62,791 nt of DNA from Gammaproteobacteria bacterium. GTDB taxonomy: Bacteria; Pseudomonadota; Gammaproteobacteria; Chromatiales; Chromatiaceae. Below are positions 54,543 through 62,791 of the stretch, one piece after another. The position numbers and the translations under genes are program-made. The notes under the pieces were generated by a model that was not told the origin of the DNA, did not search any database, and saw only the letters and a program-made list of their open reading frames with translations. Every line of letters begins with the position of its first letter. Positions within the stretch are counted from its first letter, which is position 1. The stretch is from the NCBI GenBank assembly GCA_020445415.1, contig JAGRGP010000018.1, positions 1 through 62,791 on the forward strand, written 5' to 3'.

Positions 54543-57500
54543 ATGAGTAGTTACCAACGGCTTTGTACAGGGGTTCTCCTGATCATTCTGGCGACGGTCC
54601 TACCGGTCGAGAATCTACCGGCCCAGATACCGGAAACAAATGCATCCGGTTCCGACACAATCTCCAACCGGGAGCGTTTTCTGGAGTCCGAAGCGGCGAC
54701 GATTGCCAACGAATCCTCGGAGCTGGAGACCGCCCGTCGGCAATTTGCGGAGCGCTCTGCGGGGATCGGCTCCCGGACTATCCAACCGTTAGAAATTGAA
54801 CAAGCCGAACTCGCGGTCGAGACGCGTAGGGTTGCCCAGCAAACTATCGAATTGAGCAGTAAATCCGCCCTCCAAACCAAAGCCGAACTGTCTGGCGATG
54901 TCCAGCAACTGGAAGAACAATTCCAAACCCTTGCCGCGGTTCCCCGTGAATCCCAGGATGTTGCCCTCATCGCCCGTGCCAGATCCCAACTGACGGAAAA
55001 GCAAACGCTGCTGAAGCTTGAGCAACGCCATATCGACCAACTGGAAAAGCGCAAGCAGTTGGCAAAAGACCGCACACAACTGGCCGAGCAATGGTTGAGT
55101 ACATTGAAGGAGGCCTTTCGTAGTCAACAGGAAACCGCCCAACAAACCAATCTGGACGAACTCAGCAAACAGGTTGTTAAGGAGCAGGAAGAGTGGCAAG
55201 CCAAGGCGGCTGAGTATCGCCAACAGGTCGATCAACTGAAAGATAAGCCGGAAAGCGCGCAACTCCTCGACCTCGCCGAGACCCGGTTATCGGAGGCCGA
55301 GGAGTCAGTCTTTCTCTCCGGCTTCAAGTTGAAGATAGCCCAGTCGCAGGCCCGCTTCGACAAAATTGTCGCCAGAACCAAGGAAACCTCCACCGATCTG
55401 CGTACATTAAAGTCATCGGCCGACGAACTCGATGATCTGAAACGTCAACTCGATTCCCTGAGAGGGCTCATCACCAGCAAATCCGGGTTGCTCGAACAAC
55501 GCCGGGAGGTGATCACCAAGCGGCACGGTTTGGAGACCGACAACCGTAAGGAGTATCAGCAGTTATTGTCCTCGTACGAGGCCCTGATCGAGCGGTTCAA
55601 AAAACAATCGACCGAACTATCCCAACTCAGATCCGAGCTTGCCGATCACGCCAAGCAGATCGAGTCCCAATACTTGGAGCGTAAAAAACGGGGTTTGACG
55701 GAACGCCACCGGCTTCCCAACACACTGGAGCAATGGGAATTGTTATTGAGTGAGCTGCAACGGCTTCCCGATAAAGTTATCCAAATCATCCGGAATATTC
55801 TCATTTCGCTGATTGCGGCCGCCTCCCAGATTGATCTGGCGGAGTGGTCCCTGCTGCTCACCATGTGCCTAGCCTGGAGCCTGGGTTGCCTGGCACTGGG
55901 TTGGCTGAAGCGCCCGTTACTTACTGTCCAACATCACGGTTTCAGCCGGCGGGCCTTGATTGTCAGCACCAGCCTGTTGCGCGGCATCCGCTTCAGTCTA
56001 CTGATCGGAGGCGTGTTGTTCATCGCAGGCTGGGTGCTCGATATCGTTCCTCCCGGCCTTGCCATCATCGGTATACTCTTCGGCATCTGGATCGGGACCC
56101 GCCTGACGATTGGTCTGAGCCACTGGATACTCAACTCGCCGATCGGCATGGATGAACGGCAGCCCGGGCTGCACCGCCTGGTAGTGATACTCGCTGTCAT
56201 TATCTCGCTGTTCACCCTGGGCCTGGCATTGGGTTATCTGGATTTCCTTTCCCAGCCGCTGAAGGATCTGTTCAACCGCAGCTTCATGCTGTTGTTGTTG
56301 CCTCCGGCCTATCTGGCCTTGCGTATCCGTAATCTCTGGTACGGACTCTTGGTAGAACGCAAGGGGAGTTCCCATTGGATACGGCTGGTTGGCCTGGTTG
56401 GCCTCGTCATCCCACTCGCCATTTTTGCCGCGGCACTGTTGGGACTGTTCGGCTACATCAACCTTGCCTGGACCGTTGGTAGGTACTTGGCGATCGCCTT
56501 CACCATCGTCATTTCCTGGATGATCGCTCGTGGCGTTGTCATGGATTTGGCTAAGCTGGTGGAAGCCGCCGTGGGGCGCAGGTCGGAACGCTCGGGATTT
56601 TGGATAAAAAGCATGATCGAGCCCCTCCAATACCTGGCGCGCTTGGCGCTTTTCCTGGCCGCGATCTGGATTCTCTATCGGGTATTTGTCGAGGATCCCG
56701 CGACCGGACTGGACCTCAAGGCGTGGCTCGGATTCACCCTGTTCAGTTTCGGCGGTACCTCCATAAGTATCCTGAACCTGTTCGGTTCGCTGCTATTGCT
56801 ATTGCTAGTATTCTATATTGGCCGTTGGGCTCGGGAGGTCACCTACGGCTGGATTTACGCCAACATCAGGGACATCGGCATACGTAACAGCCTATCGGTG
56901 TTCACCCAATACGCCGTGGTGGTAATTGGCCTACTGGTTGCGCTCAACATTCTCGGCATCAACCTGACCAGTCTAGCGGTATTCGCCGGAGCCCTCGGTG
57001 TAGGTATCGGTTTTGGACTGCAGAATATTGCCAACAACTTTATCAGTGGCCTCATCCTGCTTGCGGAGCGCCCTGTGCGTGCCAGGGACTGGGTTACCAT
57101 CGGTGATAAAGAGGGCACGGTAGCCGAGATCGGAATGCGCTCGGTCACCGTTACGACCTGGGATAATCAGGATGTAATCATCCCCAACTCTGAGCTCATC
57201 AGCAACTCGTTCATCAACTGGACACGCACCGATAGCGAGGTGCGCACAGTGCTACTGATCGGCGTCAGTTACCATGCGGATCCACACCAGGCCGCGCAAG
57301 TCATCCTCGATGCGGTAACCATGCAGCCGGAAGTTTCTCTCACTCCCAGGGGGCCACAGGTCTTTCTGATCGATTTCGCGGCCTCCTCGGTAAACTTCAG
57401 AATCCAATACTTCACCGACGTTCAGCGCTTCAGCCGCCTGGATGTGCAATCCAAAGTACTATTTGCGATTTGGGATGCACTCAAAGAAGCTGATATCGGT

Positions 57501-57569
57501 ATCCCCTTCCCGCAGCAAGATGTGTACATTAAGGAATTACCACCCCGGTTGGATCCGAAACCGGGCTAG
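54543..57569 (+). CDS. Large MscS/MscK-like mechanosensitive channel
   Basis: This 1008-residue protein has a signal peptide (about 1-27), a long periplasmic coiled coil (about 40-390), about ten membrane helices and a C-terminal MscS pore domain. The pore is AGALGVGIGFGLQNIANNF and the following ERPVRARDWVTIG, with exit domain VIIPNSELISN. It resembles MscK/KefA and YbiO in layout. It is a second MscS protein in this window, much larger than that at 14518. A GTG at 54510 in the same frame is an alternative start. Confidence 0.93.
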   Translation: MSSYQRLCTGVLLIILATVLPVENLPAQIPETNASGSDTISNRERFLESEAATIANESSELETARRQFAERSAGIGSRTIQPLEIEQAELAVETRRVAQQTIELSSKSALQTKAELSGDVQQLEEQFQTLAAVPRESQDVALIARARSQLTEKQTLLKLEQRHIDQLEKRKQLAKDRTQLAEQWLSTLKEAFRSQQETAQQTNLDELSKQVVKEQEEWQAKAAEYRQQVDQLKDKPESAQLLDLAETRLSEAEESVFLSGFKLKIAQSQARFDKIVARTKETSTDLRTLKSSADELDDLKRQLDSLRGLITSKSGLLEQRREVITKRHGLETDNRKEYQQLLSSYEALIERFKKQSTELSQLRSELADHAKQIESQYLERKKRGLTERHRLPNTLEQWELLLSELQRLPDKVIQIIRNILISLIAAASQIDLAEWSLLLTMCLAWSLGCLALGWLKRPLLTVQHHGFSRRALIVSTSLLRGIRFSLLIGGVLFIAGWVLDIVPPGLAIIGILFGIWIGTRLTIGLSHWILNSPIGMDERQPGLHRLVVILAVIISLFTLGLALGYLDFLSQPLKDLFNRSFMLLLLPPAYLALRIRNLWYGLLVERKGSSHWIRLVGLVGLVIPLAIFAAALLGLFGYINLAWTVGRYLAIAFTIVISWMIARGVVMDLAKLVEAAVGRRSERSGFWIKSMIEPLQYLARLALFLAAIWILYRVFVEDPATGLDLKAWLGFTLFSFGGTSISILNLFGSLLLLLLVFYIGRWAREVTYGWIYANIRDIGIRNSLSVFTQYAVVVIGLLVALNILGINLTSLAVFAGALGVGIGFGLQNIANNFISGLILLAERPVRARDWVTIGDKEGTVAEIGMRSVTVTTWDNQDVIIPNSELISNSFINWTRTDSEVRTVLLIGVSYHADPHQAAQVILDAVTMQPEVSLTPRGPQVFLIDFAASSVNFRIQYFTDVQRFSRLDVQSKVLFAIWDALKEADIGIPFPQQDVYIKELPPRLDPKPG

Positions 57570-57630
57570 CTCCACGCAACAGGTGTCCTTTAACAATTTG
57601 GTTGTTTCGCGGCCACCTGGGCGATGACGT

Positions 57631-59835
57631 TCAGTCCATAACCGGGGTCTGCGATGTTGCGGTCGGTACTGCTGCAGACCGGCAGGCGATAACCAATGAT
57701 TCGAATTCCCCGGCGGGCAGGGGATGGCTGAAATAGTAACCCTGAAACAGCCGGCAATGGCTGGACACCAACCGCTCCAGCTGGTCGCGGGTCTCAACAC
57801 CCTCGGCAACCGCATCGATATGAAGATGGTTGGAAATGGCCAGCATGGTATCCACCAGGGCTTGATCGTTCTTGTCAGTCATAATGTCGAGCACGAACGA
57901 GCGATCGATCTTCATCGCGGAAACCGGCATTCGTTTCAAATAGCTCAACGAAGAATAGCCGGTACCAAAATCATCGAGCGAGAATGTGATCCCAGCTTCC
58001 GTCAATGTGTTCATCTTGGCAATCGTCTCATCCATGTCGTGGATCACGATCTGCTCGGTCACCTCCAGATCGACGCATTCCGACGACAGTCCGGTTTCCC
58101 GCAGCAAGCCAATTACCTGGGGGACGAAGTTGTCGTCCCGAAACTGGCGTGGGCTGATATTGATACTCAGCCGCTCGGTGGAATGCCACAGTCCCCGCCT
58201 GATCCACTCACACAACTGGGAAAATGCTTCCCGCATAACCCAACACCCAACCTCAATAATCATGCCCGAAGATTCCAGCACATCTAAAAAGTCGATTGGA
58301 AACGTCAAACGCCGCGCTGGGTGATTCCACCGAATCAAGGCTTCCGCACCGGCTAGCCGCTTGGTCTTCCCCACACGAAACTTGGGTTGATAGTGCAATA
58401 CAAACTGCTGGTGGCGGATGGCTTGGCGTAGCTCACTCTCAATGGCGAGAAAGCGCCCAAAATGGGCATCCATGCCCTCGTTGAACACCTGAAACCTATC
58501 CTTGCCCTTCGCCTTGGCATCGTACATCGCGGCATCGGCCACCCGGAATAACTCGTTGGGATCATGAAAGTCATCGAGAAACATCGCGATACCAATGCTG
58601 GCCGTCAGCTGTATCGACAGCTTGCCGATCTTTGTACGCAGACTAATCTTGCGCCGCAATTTACCCGATATCTCCTCCGCCTGGCGAGCCGCCGCTATCG
58701 GATCGTCGCTCAAGCCGGAGAGGATGATCACGAACTCATCCCCCCCCAATCGGGCAACGGTATCCTCCCCCCGGACCACGGTGGTTAGACGCCGCGCGAT
58801 ATCCTGAAGCACCTTGTCACCCACCGGATGCCCCAAGGAATCGTTAATGTTTTTAAAATTATCCAGGTCGATGAATAACAGCGCACCATGCCGCTTATGT
58901 CTGACCGCTCGGTTCATCTCCATTTCCAGGCGGCGAATCAATTCGTTTCGATTTGGCAACCCAGTCAACGAATCGTAAAACGCGAGATACTCAATCTTCT
59001 CTTCCGCCTCCTTGACCGACTGGATATCGCGGATGATGGTAGAGAAAAACTCCACGTTGCCCTGAGGGTCGTTGTGGGAAATGATTACCTGGGAAGAGGC
59101 GATGGTTGTGTTGTTGCGCAATACCAGGTTGGTCTCTGTACGCCAAACACCCTCTTTGATTGCACACGGAATCCCCAGGTTCTTGGTAACCAAACCCTCA
59201 TCGGGAGAATGAAAATCGTATAACGTCAATTGAGAGATATCTTCGTCGGGGCCGATTCCCAGCAGCGCCCTGCCGGCTTTGTTCATGTAGGTAAAATGGC
59301 CCCGTACATCGGTTGTGGCGATAAGGTCCGGCGCCGCCTCGAGGATCGTAATCAACCGCGCTTGCTCTGCGATCGCCTTCTCCCGACCTTGAATGAGCCG
59401 CCACTCGCGGGATACTCGCTCCACCACCGCTGGAATCTCCCGCAAGGTAGGTTCACTTTTCACGATGTAGTCCGAAGCGCCGGCCTTCATGATCTCGACC
59501 GCGATATCCTGATCTCCATAGCTGGTCATGATCACCACCGGGCAATCCTTCCCACGCCCGCACCTGGCCAATAACTCGGTGCCCTCTCCATCAGGGAGCT
59601 TCAGATCGGCAACAATGATATCAGGCTGAAACACCGCCAGGATGCGGCAGGCATCGCGCAAGTTTTCCGCCACAGTCAGGCGAACCAAGGTATCCTGCTG
59701 GAAGGCCCGCCTGATCAACGCGACATGGGCCGGTTCATCCTCCACCAGCATAACTTCCAGTTCATCCGCGGAGCGGCTCGCTCGGCTGCCCACCAAACCG
59801 GTCTCCCGGGTAGGATCATATGTCTCGCGCTTCAA
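57631..59835 (-). CDS. Response regulator-PAS-GGDEF-EAL protein
   Basis: This 734-residue cytoplasmic protein has a receiver domain (about 25-145, phospho-Asp D77), a PAS domain (about 165-290), a GGDEF domain with intact RLGGDEF site and an EAL domain with intact GAEALIRW, DDFGTGYSSL and EGVET motifs. Both catalytic domains look active, so it could make or break c-di-GMP under control of the upstream histidine kinase (inference). It follows the Rcp1-like regulator by 13 bases. Confidence 0.94.
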   Translation of the reverse strand: MKRETYDPTRETGLVGSRASRSADELEVMLVEDEPAHVALIRRAFQQDTLVRLTVAENLRDACRILAVFQPDIIVADLKLPDGEGTELLARCGRGKDCPVVIMTSYGDQDIAVEIMKAGASDYIVKSEPTLREIPAVVERVSREWRLIQGREKAIAEQARLITILEAAPDLIATTDVRGHFTYMNKAGRALLGIGPDEDISQLTLYDFHSPDEGLVTKNLGIPCAIKEGVWRTETNLVLRNNTTIASSQVIISHNDPQGNVEFFSTIIRDIQSVKEAEEKIEYLAFYDSLTGLPNRNELIRRLEMEMNRAVRHKRHGALLFIDLDNFKNINDSLGHPVGDKVLQDIARRLTTVVRGEDTVARLGGDEFVIILSGLSDDPIAAARQAEEISGKLRRKISLRTKIGKLSIQLTASIGIAMFLDDFHDPNELFRVADAAMYDAKAKGKDRFQVFNEGMDAHFGRFLAIESELRQAIRHQQFVLHYQPKFRVGKTKRLAGAEALIRWNHPARRLTFPIDFLDVLESSGMIIEVGCWVMREAFSQLCEWIRRGLWHSTERLSINISPRQFRDDNFVPQVIGLLRETGLSSECVDLEVTEQIVIHDMDETIAKMNTLTEAGITFSLDDFGTGYSSLSYLKRMPVSAMKIDRSFVLDIMTDKNDQALVDTMLAISNHLHIDAVAEGVETRDQLERLVSSHCRLFQGYYFSHPLPAGEFESLVIACRSAAVPTATSQTPVMD

Positions 59836-59848
59836 TTCGGTACCGGTT

Positions 59849-60295
59849 TCAAGGGTTATGGTTCCACATCATCCAATAGCTACCCAAATCATCTATCAGC
59901 GTCGCAAACTTATCAAAATCGATCGGCTTTACCACATAGCTGTTAGCGCGGTAGGCATAGGCTCTGGCCACATCCTGCTCCGTCGCGGACGTTGTGAGCA
60001 CAATAGTCGGTATGCGCTTAATACCGGGCGAAGTCTTGATGATACGCAACACCTCTAGGCCATCGACCTTGGGTAGCCGCAAGTCGAGGAGAATACAATG
60101 AGGCAAGGGAAATCTTTCCCGATCAGCATACTCACCGACACCCAACAGATAGTCAATGGCCTGCTGACCATCGACCAAGTGCTGAACCCGATGGGCGGCA
60201 CGGTGCTGTTTGAAGCACCGCTTGATCAACTCCGCATGAGCAAGATTATCCTCCACCAGCAGGATATCGAGGGGTCGCTGGGAGCTGCCGTTCAT
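59849..60295 (-). CDS. Rcp1-like single-domain response regulator
   Basis: This 148-residue receiver has ILLVEDN at the N-terminus, phospho-Asp D71 (LLDLRLPKVDG), T in LTTSA and K in VVKPIDFDKF. The sequence resembles Rcp1, which pairs with phytochrome-type kinases. It overlaps the kinase stop by four bases (ATGA), so it is probably its partner. No output domain is present, which suggests a phosphorelay or direct protein-protein output. Confidence 0.92.
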   Translation of the reverse strand: MNGSSQRPLDILLVEDNLAHAELIKRCFKQHRAAHRVQHLVDGQQAIDYLLGVGEYADRERFPLPHCILLDLRLPKVDGLEVLRIIKTSPGIKRIPTIVLTTSATEQDVARAYAYRANSYVVKPIDFDKFATLIDDLGSYWMMWNHNP

Positions 60296-62640
60296 TCGGG
60301 TAATCCTGACGGACCTCTGGGCAGAGAAAAGCATATTCGGGTACCTTGGTTGCCCTGGTCGTGCTCGATCCAAACTTTTCCATTTTGAACCTCGATGATC
60401 CGCTTTACCAGTGCCAGCCCGATACCTGTCCCTTCGATTCTGGGATCCAATCTCTCGAATAGCTCAAATACTCGATCATGGTAGCGGGGGTCAATGCCGA
60501 TACCGCGATCGGCAACGCAGCATACCACCTCGTTGTTTTGTTCCAATGCCGAGATACGTATCTGAGGCGCGCTGCCAGCCGAGGTAAACTTTAATGCGTT
60601 ATCCAGGAGATTTTGCATAACTTCCACCAATTGGTTACGGTCGCCGAGAACCGCCGGCAAGTTTTCATCGATAATTATCTCAGCATCGGAATTCTCGATT
60701 GCACCCCGTAATAGATCGACTGCCTGCGATACGACTGCGTTTAGTGAAAGCACCTCGGGGAGATTGTTGCCCCGCCCCACACGGGACAGTTCGAGCAACT
60801 CGTCCAGCAACCGTCCCATCTGATGGGCTGCCTCCGTGATGTATGCGACGTCCTCGGCCACACGTTCTCTATCGCCGGCTTCGAGGTCCGCTTTCAACAT
60901 CCCCAGGAAACCATTTACCGTTACCAAAGGGCTCTTCAGATCATGGGATACGGTATAGGTGAACCGCTCCAGCTCCGCATTCTTGGCTTCCAGTTCCTCA
61001 ATCAATTTATCCCTCGTCATCGCCTCACTTTGTAACTGCCGGTGAGAATACCGCAACTCGTCCTCTGTGGCCTTGCGCCGGGTGATATCCAACGTGGTGC
61101 CGAACAGATGAACGGGCTGCTGATGGCCGGCGTAATGGAATTCCGCGCGTTCCTCTACTACCTTGACTGCTCCGCCGGGAAGCAGCACACGATGCTCTGC
61201 CTGGTAACCTTGCTTCTCCTGTCCTCGGGTGATACGACGGATCTCGTGAACCATCCGTTTCCGATCCACCGGATGAACCGCGCGTAGAAAATTCCTCAAA
61301 TTGGCTGTCACCAAACCCGGTTCATAACCCAGCAAGCGATACTGCTGGTCGGACCACAGGACTTGGCCGCTGATCAGGTCGACTTCCCAGTTCCCGATTC
61401 CGGCGGTCTCCTGAGCTCGATTCAAGCGTCGCTCACTGTCTTCGAGTAGGCGTAGTTGATGCTGAATCTGTTCAACCATAGTCAGAATGGTACCGGCCAG
61501 CAGGCCAATTTCGTCCCGTCTTTTCAGGGGCAATTGGTAGTCTTCGGGTCGACCGGGGAAAACCTTGATTGCGCTTACCAGCTGCAACAATGGCTTGCTA
61601 AGGGCCTGAGAAAGACCGAACGAAACCAGTATCGCAAGCAAACTTGCACCCAGAACGATCTGCACCACGTGAGTTCTCAAAACTAGGGTTTCACGATAGA
61701 CCTCCGGCAGCGGCGCGGCCAAGCCAAGCAGGGCAAACCGTTCTTTCGCGAAATCACCAAACGGAAGCCTGACAAAAGCGGCAACCAACTGTTGATCCGC
61801 CGTGGAGCCCTCCGTGGTCAACACCAACTCGTGCTGATGATTGGCTATCAGATGACCGGTCTGGGGGATATCGTCTTGAACGAGGTAGCGTCTTCCCAAG
61901 TCAAATCCAAACTGTTTGCCTACGTCGGGATGGATCAGGTAATCACCCTGCTCATTGGTGAGATAAAGCTGCAGCCCGGGCGGTAGGTCTATTCCCATCG
62001 AGCGCATCAATCCATCCAGCTCAACGTTGATGACAACCACCGCCAACGCCACGCCATCATCCCCATGGAGCGGGGTTGCGATCCTTACCGCCGGCCGGTT
62101 GTGCCCGACGTGCCGGCCCAACTCCCGATTGACTTCAATCTCCGAGACATAAACCGATTCCGAAGGCAATCGCAGTGTCCTAAATACGTAAGGAAAGTGG
62201 GCCTTCTCTTGCAGCAACCCGGGACCCGCCTGTGACAGCCCTGTTTGATTCCGGTCTACCCGGACCAGCTCCAGGCCGTGTTCGGCCGCTCCGATCAGGC
62301 GGATTTGGAAGTATTCCTTATGCTGTTTCAGCATGGCGATGAACAGCTCCGCCACCCGCCGTTTCTGCGCGGAAGAAACCCGTTGAGCGCGCTCCAACGA
62401 ACTGACAACGGCCAACACGTCGGGTGTCCCGGCAAGCAGTCTGACATCCTTGGCGCTCTCTTCGAGGACGCCGGTAAATCGCTTCGTTAGGACCCGGGTG
62501 GCGGTGAGTAGCTTGTTTTCCTCCCCGCGCACGACAATTGTCCGCGTTTCGCGATAGGCATAATAACCCGTCACACCGGCCGACAAGATCGCCAAAACGG
62601 ACAACCAAAAGCCTAGCTTGGGGGCAATATTGAGCCGCAT
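60292..62640 (-). CDS. Hybrid-free sensor histidine kinase with extracellular sensor and PAS
   Basis: This 782-residue membrane kinase has a first helix (about 10-29), a large periplasmic dCache-like sensor (about 30-320), a second helix (about 322-345), a HAMP-like linker, a PAS domain (about 410-520), a HisKA box with phospho-His H566 (SHDLKSPL) and HATPase motifs N (NLLDNALKFT), G1 (DRGIGID) and G2 (GTGIGLALV). It is likely to phosphorylate the adjacent Rcp1-like and RR-GGDEF-EAL proteins. The GGAG directly abuts the ATG, an unusually short spacing. Confidence 0.93.
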   Translation of the reverse strand: MRLNIAPKLGFWLSVLAILSAGVTGYYAYRETRTIVVRGEENKLLTATRVLTKRFTGVLEESAKDVRLLAGTPDVLAVVSSLERAQRVSSAQKRRVAELFIAMLKQHKEYFQIRLIGAAEHGLELVRVDRNQTGLSQAGPGLLQEKAHFPYVFRTLRLPSESVYVSEIEVNRELGRHVGHNRPAVRIATPLHGDDGVALAVVVINVELDGLMRSMGIDLPPGLQLYLTNEQGDYLIHPDVGKQFGFDLGRRYLVQDDIPQTGHLIANHQHELVLTTEGSTADQQLVAAFVRLPFGDFAKERFALLGLAAPLPEVYRETLVLRTHVVQIVLGASLLAILVSFGLSQALSKPLLQLVSAIKVFPGRPEDYQLPLKRRDEIGLLAGTILTMVEQIQHQLRLLEDSERRLNRAQETAGIGNWEVDLISGQVLWSDQQYRLLGYEPGLVTANLRNFLRAVHPVDRKRMVHEIRRITRGQEKQGYQAEHRVLLPGGAVKVVEERAEFHYAGHQQPVHLFGTTLDITRRKATEDELRYSHRQLQSEAMTRDKLIEELEAKNAELERFTYTVSHDLKSPLVTVNGFLGMLKADLEAGDRERVAEDVAYITEAAHQMGRLLDELLELSRVGRGNNLPEVLSLNAVVSQAVDLLRGAIENSDAEIIIDENLPAVLGDRNQLVEVMQNLLDNALKFTSAGSAPQIRISALEQNNEVVCCVADRGIGIDPRYHDRVFELFERLDPRIEGTGIGLALVKRIIEVQNGKVWIEHDQGNQGTRICFSLPRGPSGLPE

Positions 62641-62649
62641 CTCCGTAAC

Positions 62650-62790
62650 TCAAAACTCGTGCATCAGGTCACCGGAACGGATGCGGCTCCAGAGCTCCGT
62701 CCGCTTGGCGAAATCCTCCAGGGGCTGCAGCCAAATTATCTTGTCTGCCTGTTCCAGACCGGGCGCCGCCGAGAGCGTGTTGGCCCAACC
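62650..62790 (-). CDS. C-terminal fragment of an upstream gene, partial
   Basis: A minus-strand frame open from the window edge ends with TGA at 62650-62652, nine bases before the kinase ATG. The 46 visible residues (ending TELWSRIRSGDLMHEF) suggest a soluble protein; substrate-binding proteins often precede such kinases, but the fragment is too short to assign. Its position implies it is in the same operon. Confidence 0.5.
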   Translation of the reverse strand, partial: GWANTLSAAPGLEQADKIIWLQPLEDFAKRTELWSRIRSGDLMHEF

Positions 62791-62791
62791 A

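Noticed and set aside
57543-57566. CCCGGTT...AACCGGG hairpin at the end of the large MscS gene
   Set aside because: It lies inside the coding sequence and lacks a T tract, so a terminator is not supported.

Overview
The window reads as a chromosomal segment of a gammaproteobacterium. Recognisable proteins mostly resemble gammaproteobacterial ones: riboflavin synthase, AsnS, Fpr, Uup, the TesA/YbbA/YbbP block, and the cox cluster order. An apparent type I sulfide:quinone oxidoreductase closely resembling that of acidophilic sulfur oxidisers, a caa3-type oxidase, a 2-oxoacid:ferredoxin oxidoreductase subunit and TrpB2 suggest a sulfur-oxidising, respiring organism. The species assignment is inference. 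There are no tRNA or rRNA genes, no CRISPR array, no transposase and no phage block that I can see.

Layout. 1-3.3 kb: end of a KorB-like gene coupled to a ferritin-like protein, an RRM-like protein, an FAH-family hydrolase and riboflavin synthase. 3.4-3.8 kb: a 67-codon gene behind a textbook sigma-54 promoter and followed by a terminator. 4-7.5 kb: an unknown protein and an ExeA/ExeB (GspA/GspB) pair. 7.5-16 kb: a YpfJ-type metallopeptidase, Uup, TrpB2, an Fnr-like regulator, a small conserved protein, IspG and an MscS channel. 16-18.1 kb: SQR and a decayed dnaE2 that still has a perfect LexA box. 18.2-28.2 kb: HAD phosphatase, DUF2189 protein, then the cytochrome oxidase block: DUF2244, coxB fused to cytochrome c, coxA, a 47-codon assembly gene, ctaG, coxC, DUF2909, SURF1, a thioredoxin-like protein, cyoE and sco. 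28.2-36.4 kb: asnS, an AttEFGH-like ABC system with a CrtC/AttH-like lipoprotein, a Lon-N protein, DUF1499 and the lipocalin Blc. 36.5-44.7 kb: a CinA-like protein, ferrochelatase, Fpr and a suf operon (BCD-T-A-E) lacking sufS. 44.8-51.7 kb: a DUF6279 lipoprotein, ybbP-ybbA divergent from tesA, a potassium channel and a CorA/ZntB transporter. 51.7-57.6 kb: an M14-like/RimK/RimB operon and a giant MscS channel. 57.6-62.8 kb: a c-di-GMP and two-component signalling operon, with the 3' end of another gene at the window edge.

How the genes work together. The oxidase block supplies the structural subunits plus copper delivery (Sco, CtaG), heme O synthesis (CyoE) and assembly (SURF1). SQR can feed electrons from sulfide into the same chain. 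HemH and Suf supply heme and Fe-S cofactors.

The most striking observation is that the oxidase has lost the K proton channel at three positions. The classical Lys is Met and its neighbouring Thr is Val in subunit I, and the entry Glu is Gly in subunit II, while every D-channel residue I checked is kept. Other points of note are the dnaE2 remnant under an intact LexA box, the sigma-54 driven orphan small protein, a Suf operon without its desulfurase and with a palindrome at its promoter, and small genes with strong ribosome binding sites that gene callers are likely to miss.
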